Part shown: piece by piece, positions 31,282 to 42,561 of the stretch
How positions within the stretch are numbered: position 1 is the first letter of the stretch
How the letters are laid out: the number at the start of each line of letters is the position of its first letter
Notes under the pieces: model-generated
Told to the model about the DNA's origin: nothing
Database searches by the model: none
What the model saw: only the letters and a program-made list of their open reading frames with translations
Assembly: GCA_034406715.1 (NCBI GenBank)
Contig: CP137873.1
Span: 868,001-932,000, forward strand
Origin: Rhodotorula mucilaginosa
Lineage: Eukaryota > Basidiomycota > Microbotryomycetes > Sporidiobolales > Sporidiobolaceae
Direction of reading: 5' to 3'
DNA length: 64,000 nt
Program-made: the position numbers and the translations under genes

Positions 31282-33178
31282 ATGGCGCCCAAAAAGACCG
31301 TCGCCAAGAAGGAGGAGGACGGTAGCAACAGCAACAACAAAGCCTCGTCCGGCTCCGGTGGTGCCAACTCGAACAAGTCTGCCGCCGACCGTGTCATCGC
31401 CGTTACCGCCGCCGAGGGCTACACCGGTTCCGCCCTCCTCGAATTGCTCGCTTCGGACCAGTTCAAGGGCAGCTACTCCAAGCTCGTCGGGCTCACGTTT
31501 GGCGAGCCGAAGGACGACGTCAAGGCCATCTTGGAAGACGCCGGCATCGAGACCATGATGGTCGACGAGATTGACGAAAAGATGATCAAGCAACTCGGCG
31601 TCGACACGCTCTGCCTCATCCCTCCCGCCAACAAGGTGCGTCGAGTCTTCATTCGTATCCGCTTGTCAGGGCGCTGGCGGTTCTCCGCCTGTCATGGTGC
31701 GCTGATTGCAGTCTCATCTCCCGACCGCACAGGAGAAAATGGCCCTCGTCAAGCAGATCCTCACCCTCGGAAAGAAGGCCAAGTCGGTCCAGAACGTCGT
31801 ACTCGTCTCTTCGGCCGGTGCCGACTACGCCGAGCGCGACAAGCAGCCACGCCTCCGCGAGTTTATCGACCTCGAGGTACGGACCCTGTCTCTGCAGTCA
31901 CTTGGTTCAGAAACTGCTTCGGCGCCGGTCGTTCCCGTGAGGCTTCGTCGCTAATGAGACCTTCTTCTACAGGTCCTTGCTATGCAGCCCAAGTCGGACC
32001 CGGCGACCGGCGACACGGGTCACTCGCCGTGCATCGTCCGGTGAGAAGGCTCCGTCCCGCTATTCTTCACTGCCGTTCGTGCTGACTATGAGGCATACGC
32101 CCCCCGCCTACACAGCGCCGGCTTCTACATGGAGAACCTCCTCCTCTGTGAGTGCCTCTCCTCTTCTCCAGCCACTCGGAATCGAACGCCGGACTGACTT
32201 TTTGTTCCTTGTCGCCACTCTTGGCTAGACTCGAAGCAGGCCCAGGGCGAGGGTCAGCTCCCGATCCCGATCGACCCGGACCACAAGTTTGCTCCGTGCG
32301 CTGCGCCATACCTCATCTGCCAGAGCCTCGAACGCGAAGCAAGTCCGGAAGAGATTGACCTTCTCACCTTCTTGCAGGGTTGCTCTCGGAGACGTCGCTC
32401 TGCTCCTCGCGACTATTCTCACGTCCAAGGGCCCGCATGGACTCGGCGACGAAGTGCGCGGCCAAATGATCGTCTGCACCGGTTCGTTCCTCTTGCTCTC
32501 GCCGTGCGCCTCCTCAATGCTTTCAGCAGTCCTAATGCCTTTTCGTTATTGCGTGACCCACAGGTCCGCAGCTCGTTGCGGGACCTGAGCTCGCCGAGAC
32601 GGCTTCGCAGGCGTTGGGGACCAAACTCGAGTTCAAGAGCATCACCGAGGCGCAGGCCAAGAAGATCTTGTCGAGCGAGCAGGGCGAGGAGCTCGACGAT
32701 GGTGCGCTTGACTTTGCCGTGCTTTTTGCGAGCCGTTTCGTTACCGTGCTGACATGTATCTTGCTGGGCCCTATAGCGGAGCGCGAATACCTGCTTGAGT
32801 ACGTCCCTTTTCTTTCGAGGTTTTCTGATCTTCGTGCCGTTACGGAAACTGACCCTTACGTTCCCGCTCCGACAGGTACTGTGAGCTTCGCGAAAGGAGA
32901 AGGCCCCATCAGTCTCAAAGAGTATCAATCGTACTGACATGGAACCCCCTACTGTACAGACTCGCTCGTCCGGGAGGGCAAGACCAACTACGTCGCTTCG
33001 CCTCCGGCCTTCAAGATGCTCACCGGCCAGGACCTCACGCTCGCGACGACCTTCTTCGAGTCGTACCAGGTATGCGAATCCTCCGCGGAGGAAGGACTGC
33101 TCGCACCACCCACTGACGCCGTGATTGCCTCTCCCGCTAGGACTCGTTCAAGCGCAAGAAGCGTCGCACGACCAAGTA
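31282..33178 (+). CDS. NmrA-like NAD(P)-binding Rossmann protein
   Basis: NmrA-like proteins bind NAD(P) in a short-chain-dehydrogenase-type fold and often act as redox sensors rather than enzymes. A Lys-rich, Ser/Asn-rich leader is followed by strand 1 and the nucleotide loop VIAVTAAEGYTGSALLELL. The first glycine of the usual GxTGxxG-type loop is replaced (AAEGYTG). Later come TLCLIPPANK, VQNVVLVSSAGADYAERDK, AGFYMENLLLY, DVALLLATILTSKGPHGLGD and YVASPPAFKMLTGQDLTLAT, the usual order of the family. The C terminus is a basic DSFKRKKRRTTK, possibly a nuclear signal. About eight introns are present. One coding exon is only 5 nt (32876-32880), placed between LLE and SLVREGKTNY. No catalytic Tyr-x-x-x-Lys is evident. 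Confidence 0.8.
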
Positions 33179-33403
33179 AAAGTGATCTTTGAGCTTGCGC
33201 TTGCGCTTGGACGAAACATCAAGAGGACGTAAGCGCGAAAGGCGGGCTGGTGGAACCCGCACCGTAGCCCCGATAGTGTACAAAGAACCTCGTCGAACAA
33301 GTCAAAAGGACGTTTGCGGTTGGAGAGAGAACCCGGTTTCTAAGAAAAGGCCCAAGATGAAATAGGGAATCCGATTTCGGGGAAGAGTGCCCGAGTCTAG
33401 GGA

Positions 33404-35799
33404 TCAAGGATCTACGGCTCTGCCTGGCGCCCCTTCCACAACGCCCTTCTTTTCCCAATCTTCGAGCCAGAGGAGGAGCCTAACCGTGCTACTCTTGGCC
33501 TTTTCCGAAAAGCCGGCCTTGCCTTCGCGCATCCCTTCGCGGAGCAACACCTCAAGGTACTTGTCAAACTGACGCCCGTAGACTTCCCGGAGTCCCGGGC
33601 CGGCGATCTCGAGAAACGTGACGAGGAGGAGAGGGGTCGGTTCGAGGCCGACGAGGGGAGGGCGGAGCATCAGGACGAGCCAGCGCCAGCCGGCGGCGGG
33701 GCGGAAGTGGACTGGAACGTGCGCGAGAGCCGTCGAATCGGGACAGGGACCTTGAGGGGGGTCGAGCGGCGAAGTTTGGAGGATGGAGGCGTACAGGGCG
33801 ACGAGGCCCGACATGCGCTCGGCGTACTGGACCAGGGTCTCGTTCGCTGTCGGAGGGGCGTGCCCGAGCATCTTTTGGTACGCTTCGTCGGTTTGACCCT
33901 GGTCGGGGAATTCGAAAACCTCTTATGTCAGCGGGAGAGAGCTCGGCTTGGCGTCAAAAGCGATGGGAACCCTCCACGCACCGCTTGCTTGGCGGGCCAG
34001 TGACCCGTCAGCCAGAAGCACTTCTTGACAAGGCGAGCCATCAAGACGTCTCCGAGTTCGGTGTGACCGCGCGTCAACAACGCGATCACGACCCTCCCGA
34101 GTGGGTACGCCGTTCCCAATTTCGCCGTCACTTCCGTCTCGGCCTGCTTGACGAGCGATTTCGCGAGGTGGTTCAGCGTCCAAGTGTAGGGTTCGGCGGG
34201 ACCGGTTGGGGGTTTCAGTGACGAGAGGAGTTGGTCCAGCTGGGTGATGATGCGCGTGGTCGCTTCGGCTGACGAGGTCAATTGGCCAATCTTGGGGGTG
34301 ATGGATCGTTTCGCTTGGAAGCAGGCTTTGCGCCAGGCCGGATTTTGAGACACCACCGGCAAGACGGACTGCTTGATATGCTGTGGACGAGGGGAGAAAT
34401 CAGCACTTCAACCGCCGGAAGCAAAGAAGCAGGCCTTTGAGTCAGCCAGCTCACCGTCATCTTGGCGGTCCATCGTTCAAACTCGGATTTGGGCGACCCT
34501 TCGGCGTCGGCAGCAGGCAAACCAAGCGCGCTCGCTTTCGCCGCAGCCTTTCTCTCCTCCTCTGCCCGCTTCGCCTTGTCCTCCTCGTCTCGCTTCTTCG
34601 CCGCCTCGGCTTTCGCTTCCTCCTCCTTCCTCCTCGCTTCCTGCTCCTCCTTCTCCTGCCGCACCCGCTTCTCCTCCGCCTCGCGCAGTTCCTGCGCTCT
34701 CCGCCTCGCCTCCTCCTCCTTCCGCCTCTGTTCCGCCAAAACTCTTTGTCGCTCGCCTTCCTCCTTCTCGGCTTGTCGGATCGAGGCCTCGATCGAGTCC
34801 CACAGGGCCTTGTTGCGTTGTTCAAAGGCTTGTACGAGTTGAGCCGTCTCTTGCGACTGTTTCAGCGCGAGTTGGCCGAGCAGGGACTCGATCGACGCGA
34901 CGTCGGTTTGTTGTTCGGCGAGGGAGCGGGGGACCTTGGCGGCGGTGGCGGCGGGAGAGTGCGAGGAGTGGGAGCGAGCGAGCGAGAGGTGGAAGGACCG
35001 GTTCGCGGCGGCCCAGCTCGACGCGCGGGCTTTCGCCTCCCAGTCGTCGAGTTCGTCCGGTCCGCCGAACAGTCGATCCGGACTCGAGGACCCTTGGTCG
35101 TAAGCTCGCCTGTAAGGCGCAAGAAGCGGTCTATCAGTGATTCGTCCATGCTCAGGACCGGATCAACGAAACATTGTAGATGCCATGCCTCACCCTTTCC
35201 CCTTGCGACTGGTTGAGAGGCTGCTCGATTTTCGCCATCCGCCAATACCGACGCTGTTGACCGGTCCGACTGGCCACGCTTCCTCCTCACTATCGTAGTC
35301 ACTCGCTGTCGTGTCGAGATCATCGCCGACGTCGTCGTCGTCCCCCTCGCCCGAGTCGAAAGATGACGAATGCGCGTCGTCGTCCGAGTCGTCTGAACTG
35401 TAGGCGAGGACGTCGGCTGCTGCTGCAGCTCGACTTGAGCCGGGTTCGGCGGCGGCGGCGGCGGTGAGTTGACCGTCTGGATCGAAGAGGGCGTGCGGTC
35501 TCCTGCGTCTTCGTTCTGCCTGTTTGAGGTTGGGAGGCCGGACGAGGTGAACCGGGGTGGGGTTGAAGGGCGATTCCTCTGGTCCGTGCGACGTCGAGGC
35601 CAGCAGGGACGACGTTGCAGCAGTCTTGGAAGTAGTCGATGTGCGTGTCCTGAAGCGGGCGTGCACAGACAAGGTGAGCGTGAGTGATGCGGTTGGATGA
35701 TGAGGAGAGAGAGACTGACCTCGTTCTCGGCGGCGGCGGCAAGGGCGATTCCGCGTCGCTGCCCGAGCTAGAACCTGCGTCCTCTAATCCAAACTTCAT
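33404..35799 (-). CDS. GLE1: mRNA export factor Gle1
   Basis: Gle1 sits at the cytoplasmic face of the nuclear pore, binds IP6 and activates the DEAD-box ATPase Dbp5 to release exported mRNP. The start is ATG 35799 (MKFGLEDAGSSSGSD); an upstream in-frame GTG is not used. The N-terminal region is disordered and acidic. A long charged coiled coil in the middle (for example RRKEEEARRRAQELREAEEK) is typical of Gle1. The C-terminal HEAT-like domain includes YTWTLNHLAKSLVKQAETEV, GLVALYASILQTSPLDPP, GWRWLVLMLRPPLVGLEPTP and STVRLLLWLEDWEKKGVVEG, the last a family hallmark. About five exons. Its promoter is shared with RRG7, with only 129 bp between the two start codons. Confidence 0.92.
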
Positions 35800-35928
35800 C
35801 CCAAGAAAGTCCACTCAGTGAGCGTGTGCTGAGAGAGAGAGAGAGAGCCGGACGTTGCAAAGTCGCCGCAACTTGGGCTCCGGCCATACACACGGTAACA
35901 AACTACAGCTCATCGGAGCACGTGCAGG

Positions 35929-36723
35929 ATGATGACAAAGCTGCCAAGAGCCCGGTCAGCTTCCTCCGGCGTGCGGAATCGCAGTCCAGCCTTGTCTCCG
36001 ACTGCCCTCGGAACCGCGTACGAGAACGCAACCCGGGCGTTCCTCTCGCAGCCGCCCTTCTCCATACACGGGCTCTTGAACGTCGGCGGTGCAGGCGACG
36101 GAGGCGTAGACCTCCGAGGCAGGTGGACTTGGCAACCTCCCCGTCAAGGTGATCGCGACATCGGTTTCCTCAATCTCGCCAACGGCGCGAGTCCACACCC
36201 GCTATCGGCACGCGATCAACGAGGACCGGTCGACAATGAGCCGCGGTTACAGACTTGGGACGTCCTCGTCCAGTGCAAAGCCGAAAAGGATCACCTCGGA
36301 CCGGCCATCGTCCGCCAACTCGAAGGCTCCATCCTCGCCGACGTCGCACGCCGCAATCCGCCACGCCGGTCTCTCGCGCCGCCACCGCCACCGACGACGG
36401 TACCGGGGGGACGCGACACCGCCGCCCCGATCGGGATCCTCGTCGGATTGAGCGGGTTCAGTCGAGCCGCGATCCTGCACGCGCAAACTTCGGCACTCCC
36501 GATCGTGCTCGCGCATCTGAGCATTCGAAATCTCCAGCAGCAGCAGCAGCAGCAGCTGGTCGCGACTGGACGGGAACGCGAACGCGGCGATGTCGGACGA
36601 GGCGCAGCCACGCTCGTGTCCGCCAGCGTCAACAAGGCTTTCCGCCGACTCGTCGAGGGAGCTTTCCCTCTCCCGGACGAGGCCGGCTCCGTCTCGAATG
36701 GCGGCGAGTCATCGTGCGCTTGA
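35929..36723 (+). CDS. RRG7: RRG7-type mitochondrial protein with a nuclease-like fold (DUF2034)
   Basis: Yeast Rrg7 is needed for respiratory growth and mitochondrial genome maintenance. The family has a restriction-endonuclease-like (Mrr type) core. The reading frame is intronless, 264 codons, with a basic Ser/Arg N terminus suited to mitochondrial import. Family blocks are GTAYENATRAFLSQPPFSIH, GLLNVGGAGDGGVDLRGRW and WDVLVQCKAEKDHLGPAIVR. The Asp of GGVDLRG and the E-x-K-like QCKAE match the PD-(D/E)xK arrangement, so the putative active site looks intact. FSRAAILHAQTSALPIVLAH follows, and a short Gln run (36537-36560) lies near the C terminus. Whether it cuts DNA is not known from sequence. 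Confidence 0.85.
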   Translation: MMTKLPRARSASSGVRNRSPALSPTALGTAYENATRAFLSQPPFSIHGLLNVGGAGDGGVDLRGRWTWQPPRQGDRDIGFLNLANGASPHPLSARDQRGPVDNEPRLQTWDVLVQCKAEKDHLGPAIVRQLEGSILADVARRNPPRRSLAPPPPPTTVPGGRDTAAPIGILVGLSGFSRAAILHAQTSALPIVLAHLSIRNLQQQQQQQLVATGRERERGDVGRGAATLVSASVNKAFRRLVEGAFPLPDEAGSVSNGGESSCA

Positions 36724-37046
36724 GTCCCGAGATTTGATTTCAGCTTGCCGCTCTCCTCAAACTATGTACTGTTGTCGTACTCATACTTTGCTGCCTGACT
36801 CGACTGATGCTGGGAACCTCGTGGTAGAGCCCTTCTGCAATATTACAGCTATTCTACCTCTATAGTATCTCCTCGTGTCTCTACAGATCAGTCGGCTGCA
36901 CCTGCATGTCAGATGCGCCCTCTCTCAAAGAGGTGGCGCTTTTTCCCCCGCGATCGCGCAAGGGTATATGAGACACGGCCCTCTGGATGCATGGATGAAT
37001 ATCTCCGCCCCTCGACGTGCGTGCGTGCGTAAACCCGTGCGGCTGA
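36724..37046. other. Intergenic between convergent genes
   Basis: This holds the shared 3' flanks of RRG7 and the asparaginase gene. It is AT-richer around 36750-36880, as expected for poly(A) regions. No gene was seen. Confidence 0.55.
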
Positions 37047-39105
<2,059 letters not shown>

Positions 39106-39935
39106 GACGGGATCTTCGCTTTTCGCAGTTGATGGGCGTTGAGGTGCTAGTCGGAGAGAAAGGGGGCTCGAGATGTGAGAGCCAGGGTGCAAAGCAAGAA
39201 AGAGAGGGTCGTCTCCTTAACGCCGGCGCAAACAAGCGGAGCGGCCGGACACTCGGAGAGACCTGCAGCTGCAAGCGATAAGGTTCCTCCCCCTGACCTG
39301 ACCACTTGAGCCTAAGGTGATGGGTAAACGTCGGAAAGCGCGGAGGGCCACGGTCAGCTGAGGAGCAGCATGCAACGGTCCCCCAGCTTCTGGGATGATT
39401 AGCGTGTCTCGGACCTTCAAGCTGGGTCGCGGAGGTGATCACTTTCATGTATGTAAGCGTTGTCGATGGAGAGCGCGTGAGCGTGGGGCGGCCGGGCGAG
39501 AGAAATTTTCGATCGCGCGGCGCGGAGGAACCGCGTCGCTGGCGCCAAAGTTCGGCGAAGCTGAGAGACGCGCGATAGCGCCGAGGCATGCGGAGCGCAG
39601 TACATACATACAGTACATAGTTAGCCCTCGCCGGACGTAAATTCGCCCACACGACCTATGATGAGAGGAGCTAGAAACAAGAACCGGTGCGCGCAGCGCC
39701 AAAGTATTGGTGGACCATGTACTCCCAGCCCGAGGGCAACAGCTCATTCGGATCTGGGAAAGAGATTTCGTACGTTACGACACACCAAAAGAAGATGGGG
39801 GGGAGGGGCAAGGTAGGTAGCTCGAAAGACGAGAGGGGAGCAGATAGGCGGGAAGGAGAGAGAGAGAAGAGAACACAAGCGCAGGTATCAAGCGATTCAA
39901 ATCGTGCGGCAATCGTCGTCGTCGTGCACACACCC
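39106..39935. other. Asparaginase promoter and SUMO 3' flank
   Basis: No supported gene. Antisense frames exist on both strands but carry no family motif. The part 39671-39935 is open in the SUMO reading frame only when the last SUMO intron is retained. Confidence 0.5.
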
Positions 39936-40606
39936 TTACAGCGAAGCGCCTCCAACCTGTCGTCGGAGTATCGCATGCGAGAGAGGCGAGTCTTCAGCAG
40001 GCTGATCGCGCGAAAGGGAAGTAGGTGGAGGGGCGGGGAACTCACGGCCTCTTGCGCAACGTCGATCACGACTTCCTCGTCAGCGTCAACGTCGTCAATG
40101 TCGAGCTGAGTGGATTGTAGATTTGCAGTGTCAGAACTCGCTTACCAGTACCAGGTGGGCAACGATCACAGGAGAGAGAGAGCGCGGGGCTCACATCGGA
40201 TACGAGCATGTCGCCCTTCAACCGGTCTCCCTCTGCGGCGCGACAGACATGCCGAGTCAGTCACAATGTCAATGGTTGCGAGATGGCCCAGTTGGGCAGA
40301 AGGCACGAGGAAGGAAATCGGTGCGACTTACCGTACATGAACCTGACCTCGTTGAGCGACTTGCCTGCCCGGTCGCAGTAAGCGTTCATCATCTTGGAGA
40401 GCTTGGTGGTCCTGTTCGCCACGTTCCCACGTGGTGTGTCAGTCCACGCCTTTAAAGAGAAAGCAGTACATGGGCGAGTGGGAGAGGAGGACTGACCGCT
40501 TGACCTTGATGACGAGTTCGGGGAAGCCGGTGCCCTGGAGCTTGAGAGCGACGTGCTGAGGACCCTCGGGCTTGACTTCGTTGTTCTCTCCACCGTTGTC
40601 AGACAT
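39936..40606 (-). CDS. SMT3: Ubiquitin-like modifier SUMO (Smt3)
   Basis: SUMO is conjugated to lysines of nuclear and other proteins. Five small exons are read. The N terminus is flexible (MSDNGGENNEVKPEGPQH). The ubiquitin-like fold follows in VALKLQGTGFPELVIKVKR, TTKLSKMMNAYCDRAGKSLN, EVRFMY, GDRLKGDMLVSD and LDIDDVDADEEVVIDVAQEA. The last exon, 39936-39956, is only 21 nt and codes VGGASL plus stop. It supplies the diglycine for conjugation and a three-residue tail (ASL) that a Ulp protease must remove. The preceding intron is 39957-40045 (GTGAGT donor, GACAG acceptor). If it is retained, the frame stays open to about 39671 and gives a SUMO with a long unrelated tail and no terminal GG. 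Confidence 0.9.
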
Positions 40607-41193
40607 GGCGGCCGATGCTCTCGAGTTGGGGGGTGTAAGCTGGGGGAGGTGAGGTGAGGTGCGTTTGAAAGTGGAGCAGGCCTGAGACGGGTGCGCGGGT
40701 GGGTTGAGCAGGCCAGGGTTAGAGTGCACGGGGTGAGAGAGTCTGGTCAGCTCTGTCCGTCTGTCTGTCTGTCTGGCACCGCCGCTGTGACTGCTCGACG
40801 TCTTGCCCTCGTCCATAATGCAGAGGTGGAGTGAGAGGGAGGGGGAGCGCCAGACGGCAGCTCAGGGCGCACGGGCAGACCGAGGCAGGGTCAAGGTCAA
40901 CAGTGACTCTCGCGACTCACAGAGCAGCCTTGTCCGCGAGCGTTGGAGTGAGGGGAGAGCGTAGCCACCCCGACGTGAACTTTGCCGTGAGAGGAGCGAT
41001 CTGAACTCTGGTCAATTCACGCACACTCTCTGTACTTTGAGTACGAGGACTGTAAGACCTTGCGTATTTGATACTACGATATATCCTGTCCCCACATAAA
41101 GACTCTGAGAGAGGTTGAGCGACGTGAAATGTCATCGAGGAGCTGAGACGACTCTATCGTCGACGCCTCACCGGACTAGGGTCACGCAGAGCT
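40607..41193. other. Divergent promoter region of SMT3 and RRP46
   Basis: About 590 bp between the two start codons. A CTGT(C) run (40756-40775) and a TATA-like ATATATCC at 41079 are visible. No coding block was found. Confidence 0.5.
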
Positions 41194-42374
41194 ATGGCCA
41201 GCCGAAGAGATCGATCACCTACTGCCCTCCGCCCGCTCGCCCTCTCGCAAGGTCTCTTGTCCCGCGCAGACGGTTCCGCCCAATTCTCCTTCGGTGCGCA
41301 CTCACCAACTCTCCCCCCTCTCCCACGCACACACAGCCGCTGACTAGGGGCGCACCCAACAGGCGATGTGGCTGTTTTGGGATCGGTCACCGGTCCGGCA
41401 GAGGTCCGCATCCGAGACGAGCTCGTCGACCGCGCGACGCTCGAGGTCAATGTCAGGCCACTGAGAGGGCAAGGAGGTGCGCACATACCACACCCTGCGA
41501 GCGAAGTTTGGGCGATACTCACTCACTCACTCACTCACTCACTGATGCCTCCCGCCCGCATGCTCGCAGGCCCGGGCATCAAAGCCATCGAAGCGACGCT
41601 CACGTCCCTCTTGACCCCTCTCCTCCTCCTGCACTTGTACCCTCGCGCGCTCCTCCAACTCACCCTCACGACCGTCTCTTCCCCTTCCACCGCCTTTTCC
41701 CTCCCCACCACCACCGATCCGCTCCTCAACTCCGATTCCGACTCCGGCTCGGTCAAGAAGGGGAAGGGGAAGGCACGAGGAGTCGCCACGGGAGCGGGTG
41801 AACGAGCTGCGACGATCAATGCTGCTATGTTGGCCTTTGTCGACGCCGGCGTGCAATGCAGAGGAATGCTCGTCGCCGTCGCAGTCGCATACCTGCCCCG
41901 GCCGCCACCACCTGACGCAAAAGAAGAAGAAGGAGAAGAAGAGATGGTGCTCGATCCTACGCCGGAGGAGGAGGAACTGGCCACTTCGACGCACGTGTTT
42001 GCGTTCTCGTTCGGGGTCGGAGTCGGAGGGACAGAAGGCACTTGCGTCGGCATCGACTCGACCGGCACCTTCTCCGAAGATCAGGTGCGTTTTTCCTGCT
42101 GTTTGGTTCTCTTAAGCCGCCCCTCTCCTGCCAAATACTGATGACCGTAAACAACGCTTCCCCCCTCTCACAGCTCTTTGACGCTCAAGACTTTGCACAA
42201 ACAGCCGCTCAGACGGTCCTCGCCTTTATTCGGAAGAGCATCGAGACCAAATACGGCGCCGAGGCGGGACCCGCACCGACCGTCACTCGTCCCATTGGAG
42301 CAACAGCTGACGAGAAGGAGGATGAGGATGAGGATGAGGATGAGGACGACGACAAGGTCATGATTGATGCGTAG
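41194..42374 (+). CDS. RRP46: Exosome core subunit Rrp46 (RNase PH fold)
   Basis: Rrp46 is one of the six RNase PH-like proteins of the RNA exosome ring, catalytically inactive in fungi. ATG 41194 opens MASRRDRSPTALRPLALSQG and then SRADGSAQFSFG, where the domain starts. Exon 2 joins with DVAVLGSVTGPAEVRIRDEL, then VDRATLEVNVRPLRGQG. Exon 3 joins with GPGIKAIEATLTSLLTPLLL, INAAMLAFVDAGVQCRGMLV and FSFGVGVGGTEGTCVGIDST. Exon 4 carries the last helix (TAAQTVLAFIRKSIETKYG) and an acidic, low-complexity tail. A variable Ser/Lys insert (near SDSDSGSVKKGKGKARG) lengthens one loop. Intron 2 holds an (ACTC)n tract at 41517-41543. Confidence 0.9.
41517..41543. repeat. (ACTC)n microsatellite in an RRP46 intron
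   Basis: Six to seven uninterrupted ACTC units lie within RRP46 intron 2, about 30 nt before its 3' splice site. Confidence 0.9.
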
Positions 42375-42561
42375 GACCTCGGGAAGACAGAGTGGCAATG
42401 TCAAGCTCGTCCCTCTGCGGCTGTTATTGTGCCACACACTTTCCGTCGCATACACATGGGAGGAGGAAGGAAAGCAAAAGAATTGATTGCAACAATCACG
42501 CATAAAAACCACTCAAGCGTTCACAAAAAGCCATACAAGCGTTCAGTCTTGTCCCTCGACC

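Noticed and set aside
39445-39747. Small minus-strand frames downstream of SUMO read as a separate gene
   Set aside because: The SUMO diglycine exon at 39936-39956 gives a complete protein, and the frames beyond it have no motif of their own.
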